From Methanobacteriota archaeon (GTDB lineage Archaea > Methanobacteriota > Methanobacteria > Methanobacteriales > Methanobacteriaceae): a stretch of 8,631 nt of DNA. Within the stretch, counting starts at the first letter, position 1; each line of letters starts with the position of its first letter. Shown piece after piece: positions 6,016-8,631 of the stretch. Position numbers and translations under genes: made by a program. The DNA lies in assembly GCA_023409695.1 (NCBI GenBank), contig JAEYQZ010000187.1, positions 1 through 8,631 of the forward strand. The letters run 5' to 3'. The notes below the pieces were generated by a model. That model ran no database searches. It saw nothing but the letters and a program-made list of their open reading frames with translations, and was not told where the DNA came from.

Positions 6016-6184
6016 TCTATTGAAAACAATATTTATTAAAAAAAACATTAAGAATAGTTAATATTAGGATTAAAAAGCTTTAAATAAAAAATAAATTAAA
6101 AATTAGTGAATTTAACTATCTAAAATTAAAGAATGAGAGCTTTTGTTTAATTAAAGCTCAATTTCCATAATTTTAATGGCAATA
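6016..6184. other. AT-rich intergenic stretch with one weak hairpin
   Basis: This is the start of the gap between the converging regulator-like gene and dapF. It is very A/T-rich, with A8 at 6040-6047, and holds no gene that I can see. GAGCTTT (6137-6143) and AAAGCTC (6153-6159) form a 7-bp stem with a 9-base loop, which could help terminate transcription from the plus strand. The palindrome array starts just after it. Confidence 0.4.
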
Positions 6185-6378
6185 GAACTTAAAGATTAAG
6201 TTCAATTTCTTGTAAAAATCGAAGATTTTTACAGCCAATCAAAATCCTCAAAAAATCTTCGATTTTTTGGGAGTTAGAAAAATACGTAGTATTTTTCTAA
6301 AACTAAATATTAGTTTCGATTATTTTATCAAAATCTTCGATTTTGATAGGCAATAAAAATTAAATATTAATTTTTATT
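6185..6378. repeat. Array 2: seven perfect palindromes, all with 3-base loops
   Basis: Seven consecutive perfect inverted repeats: 6185-6203 (8-bp arms, loop AGA), 6211-6233 (10, GAA), 6249-6269 (9, TTC), 6274-6300 (12, GTA), 6300-6316 (7, ATA), 6326-6348 (10, TTC) and 6352-6378 (12, ATA). Neighbours are separated by at most 15 bases and two share base 6300. The core AAAATC-NNN-GATTTT seen in array 1 recurs in three of them, and the linker ACAGCC after the second matches the linker of array 1. The last palindrome extends over the stop codon and final codons of dapF. The location between two converging genes and a T-run at the 3' side on both strands suit bidirectional termination; that role is inference. 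Confidence 0.85.
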
Positions 6379-7229
6379 ATTCCATCAAAGACTAAGACGG
6401 CATCCCCTTCCATAAATGCGCCTAAAGTTTCACTATTTTCATAGACATTTATTTTAAGATCTCCGCCGGGGAGATGTACCAGAACATCGTTATCGAGTTT
6501 TCCAAGTTTGAATCCGGCCAGTACGCAGGAAGTAGCTCCAGTACCACATGCAAATGTCACACCGGCACCGCGTTCCCATGTAATCATATCTATTTCGTTT
6601 TTACTTAATATTTTCACGAAATGCACATTGATTTTCTGCGGAAATGCTTCATGTGCTTCAATTACAGGACCCATTTCATTTAGAGGCACATCATCAAGAT
6701 TATCGGCGAATATTACTGCATGGGGGTTTCCAACACTTACAGCACTCATTTTAAGTGGATTTCCATTTACAATTAATTCGTCATCAAGGAACTCTTCTTT
6801 GTCACTTGTCATTGGAATTTCAGATGTTTTAAATGTTGCATTACCCATATTGACCTTTGAAGATGCGACTTTTCCATCTTCGATGGTTAATTCTACTTTT
6901 TTGGTTCCGCCGAGTGTTTCAACGTCTATATTTTCTTTATTTATAATCCCTTTGTCATATACAAACTTGGAGAAACACCTTATTCCATTTCCACACATTT
7001 CAGCTTCAGAACCGTCTGAATTAAAGATTCTAAACCATATATCTTCAGATTTGGACGGAGTAACGAATATAACTCCATCAGCTCCAATTGAAAAACCGCG
7101 TCTGCAGAGTTCTGCTGTGATTTCTGGTTTTTTGTCCTCTGGAATAATTTCTTCATTCATTTCATTGATTACGATGTAATCATTTCCAAGTCCGTGCATT
7201 TTTGAAAATTCAATTTCTTTTAAACTCAT
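6360..7229 (-). CDS. dapF: Diaminopimelate epimerase
   Basis: Converts LL-diaminopimelate to meso-diaminopimelate, the substrate of LysA, by a PLP-independent two-base mechanism in the cytoplasm. 289 residues, a normal length. FSKMHGLGNDYIV at 8-20 is the family N-terminus; both catalytic Cys are present, C79 (EMCGNGIRC) and C228 (FACGTGA); GNPH at 167-170 and ERGAG at 219-223 are the substrate-binding blocks. Both halves of the two-lobed fold are intact. The ATG has GAGG about eight bases upstream. lysA lies 115 bases upstream on the same strand, but that gap carries a TATA box and an inverted repeat, so dapF may also have its own promoter. The last codons (IIKINI and stop) lie inside a perfect 12-bp palindrome of array 2. 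Confidence 0.96.
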   Translation of the reverse strand: MSLKEIEFSKMHGLGNDYIVINEMNEEIIPEDKKPEITAELCRRGFSIGADGVIFVTPSKSEDIWFRIFNSDGSEAEMCGNGIRCFSKFVYDKGIINKENIDVETLGGTKKVELTIEDGKVASSKVNMGNATFKTSEIPMTSDKEEFLDDELIVNGNPLKMSAVSVGNPHAVIFADNLDDVPLNEMGPVIEAHEAFPQKINVHFVKILSKNEIDMITWERGAGVTFACGTGATSCVLAGFKLGKLDNDVLVHLPGGDLKINVYENSETLGAFMEGDAVLVFDGIIKINI

Positions 7230-7267
7230 TAATTAAGCCTCATTAAATTATAATAGTATATTTAAAG

Positions 7268-7277
7268 CTTTTTATAG
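7268..7277 (-). promoter_or_regulatory. TATA box of dapF
   Basis: The minus strand reads CTATAAAAAG, centred about 43 bases before the dapF ATG. A transcript would start near 7248, leaving a leader of about 18 bases that contains the GAGG ribosome-binding site. It lies directly against the inverted repeat at 7278-7318. Confidence 0.5.
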
Positions 7278-7318
7278 TGTAATATGGTTTTATCTCTTGA
7301 GAATAATTTCATATTACA
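7278..7318. promoter_or_regulatory. Inverted repeat just upstream of the dapF TATA box
   Basis: TGTAATATG (7278-7286) and CATATTACA (7310-7318) are a perfect 9-bp inverted repeat with half-site centres 32 bases apart, about three helical turns. Inside lies a second imperfect stem, TTATCTC against GAGAATAA, with a 2-base loop. On the minus strand it sits immediately upstream of the dapF TATA box, where an operator or activator site would be. It could instead be a folded 3' end of the lysA transcript, although no T-run follows it. Confidence 0.5.
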
Positions 7319-7344
7319 TTAAAAGCCCTGATTGTAGTAATTTC

Positions 7345-8631
7345 CTATTTTAAAAGTCTTACAGGCACGTTTTGTTTTGCAAGAACGTCTGCAAAGGTTT
7401 CCCTTTCCCTTATAACTTCACTTTCACCGTCAGTTACCAGCACTTCAGCGGTTTTTGGGCGTGAGTTGTACTGTGATGACATTGAAAATCCATATGCTCC
7501 CGCATTTAAGATTGCAAGGATATCTCCTTCTTTAATTTCAGGTAATGGCCTGTCCCTTGCAAATAAATCTCCGGATTCGCATATATTTCCAGCAATGTCA
7601 ATATTCTGGGTAGCTTCTGCTTCTGGCTTGTTTGCAACCACTATGTGGTGGTATGAGCCGTACATTGAAGGGCGTAAAAGTGTGTTAAAACCGGCATCTA
7701 CACCTGCAAATTTCCTGTAGCTCTGTTTTATGGTATTTACTTTTGTAAGGAGTGTTGAAGCGTTTCCAACTATGTATCTGCCTGGTTCAAGGTACATTGT
7801 AGGTTTTCCGAGGTTGTACTCATTTAATTTATTTTTAAAGAGGCCTACAATTTCTTTTGAGAAGTTGTCTATGTCAAGTTTGTTTTCATGCGGCTCGTAT
7901 GGTATACCAAGTCCGCCACCGAAGTCTATAAATTCAAATTTAACTCCTGCTTCTTCGTGTACTTTTCCTGTAATATCCATCAGGGTTTCAACTGCAAGCA
8001 TAAATGGTTCGGGGTCAAGTATTCCAGATCCTATGTGAGTGTGAATTCCGACAGGTGTAAATCCAAGATCTTGAGCTAAGCTGTAAACATCAGCTGCTTC
8101 TTTTTCCATTACACCAAATTTAGATAGTTCGCCACCAGTTATACAGTGCTCGTGGTGTCCAGCTCCTACCATTGGGTTTACCCTGAATGATATCCTGACT
8201 TTTTCGGGGTCGGTTAATTTTGACAGCCTTTTAAGGGCTGAAATTGAATCCAGGTTTATTGTAACGCCTGATGATACTGCGAATTTAAGTTCTTCGTCAG
8301 TAACGTTGTTTCCTGTGTATAAGATCCTTTCAGGTTCAAATCCAGCAAGGAGTGAGGTATATACTTCTCCAGGGGATACTGCGTCAATACAGCTTCCTTC
8401 CTGTTCAAGTATTCTCATTACTGCAAGGTTTGTGTTAGCTTTACAGGCGTAGAATATTTTAAAATCTTTATACTGGCTGGAAAATGCGTTGTACAGCCTG
8501 TTGTAATTATCCCTTATTTTCATCTCGTCTATAACATAAAGGGGAGTGTCATATTTTTCTGTGAGTTCTACAGCATCTGCTCCACCGATGCTTAAATTTC
8601 CTTTTTCATTTGTTTTAAGATCAAATTGCAT
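7345..8631 (-). CDS. lysA: Diaminopimelate decarboxylase
   Basis: PLP-dependent fold-type III enzyme that decarboxylates meso-diaminopimelate to L-lysine. 428 residues, full length; the ATG is the last codon of the window, so its ribosome-binding site and promoter are not visible. Seen in order: the PLP-binding Lys64 in YACKAN, IHTHIGSG at 196-203, the phosphate-binding FGGGLG at 237-242, EPGR at 282-285, the catalytic C351 in the CESGD block (351-355), and Tyr380 in GAYGFSMSSQYN. The opening (FDLKTNEKGNLSIGGADAVEL) fits the usual start of archaeal LysA, so I take it as complete. dapF follows on the same strand, so the last two steps of lysine synthesis are together. In Methanobacteriaceae lysine also enters the pseudomurein peptide. 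Confidence 0.96.
   Translation of the reverse strand: MQFDLKTNEKGNLSIGGADAVELTEKYDTPLYVIDEMKIRDNYNRLYNAFSSQYKDFKIFYACKANTNLAVMRILEQEGSCIDAVSPGEVYTSLLAGFEPERILYTGNNVTDEELKFAVSSGVTINLDSISALKRLSKLTDPEKVRISFRVNPMVGAGHHEHCITGGELSKFGVMEKEAADVYSLAQDLGFTPVGIHTHIGSGILDPEPFMLAVETLMDITGKVHEEAGVKFEFIDFGGGLGIPYEPHENKLDIDNFSKEIVGLFKNKLNEYNLGKPTMYLEPGRYIVGNASTLLTKVNTIKQSYRKFAGVDAGFNTLLRPSMYGSYHHIVVANKPEAEATQNIDIAGNICESGDLFARDRPLPEIKEGDILAILNAGAYGFSMSSQYNSRPKTAEVLVTDGESEVIRERETFADVLAKQNVPVRLLK

Noticed and set aside
6508..7179. Long open frame on the plus strand opposite dapF
   Set aside because: It is antisense to a gene with all catalytic residues, shows no family likeness and has no Shine-Dalgarno; it arises from the codon pattern of dapF.
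7466..8079. Plus-strand open frames opposite lysA
   Set aside because: They lie inside the full-length decarboxylase gene in antisense, overlap one another and have no recognisable protein features.

Overview
The window looks like an AT-rich chromosomal segment of a methanogenic archaeon, most likely of the Methanobacteriaceae (Methanobacterium-like). This rests on a small (DP1) subunit of the archaeal polymerase D, an archaeal-type CobJ/CbiH fused to a Cys-rich domain, GGTGAT ribosome-binding sites placed a few bases before starts, short TATA-box promoters, and the gene neighbourhood. It is mostly ordinary core metabolism and replication, with two intergenic regions that are not ordinary.

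Layout. 1-215: 3' end of a plus-strand gene of unknown function, followed by a good hairpin. 418-2612, minus strand: the PolD small subunit gene, then a class II aldolase of the fuculose-phosphate aldolase type (a possible lactaldehyde source for coenzyme F420). 2760-3278, plus: a small membrane-anchored or secreted protein with five N-glycosylation sequons, divergent from the polymerase gene, starting at TTG behind a strong Shine-Dalgarno and ending in a clear hairpin terminator. 3359-4420, plus: cobJ/cbiH with a C-terminal Cys-rich domain (cobamide synthesis). 4421-4966: gene-free, filled with an array of short palindromes. 4967-6015, plus: a DUF488 (YeaO-like) gene and an uncharacterised protein with an alpha/beta N-terminal domain and a winged-helix-like C-terminal half. 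6016-6359: gene-free, with a second palindrome array between converging genes that runs into the end of dapF. 6360-8631, minus: lysA followed by dapF, the last two steps of lysine synthesis by the diaminopimelate route; lysine is also the main diamino acid of pseudomurein in this family.

The most unusual content is the pair of arrays (about 4623-4915 and 6185-6378). They hold about 17 inverted repeats, 14 of which have a spacer of exactly 3 bases between perfect arms of 7-12 bp. Arms nearly always have an A-run on the left and a T-run on the right. A two-hairpin unit (4646-4693) recurs at 4842-4891 with paired changes that keep the stem intact, and a short GC-rich linker (ACWGCC) recurs between hairpins in both arrays. 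This suggests a repeat family selected, or generated, for its pairing rather than its sequence. Termination on both strands is the simplest guess at a role. I saw no CRISPR array, insertion sequence, tRNA or rRNA.
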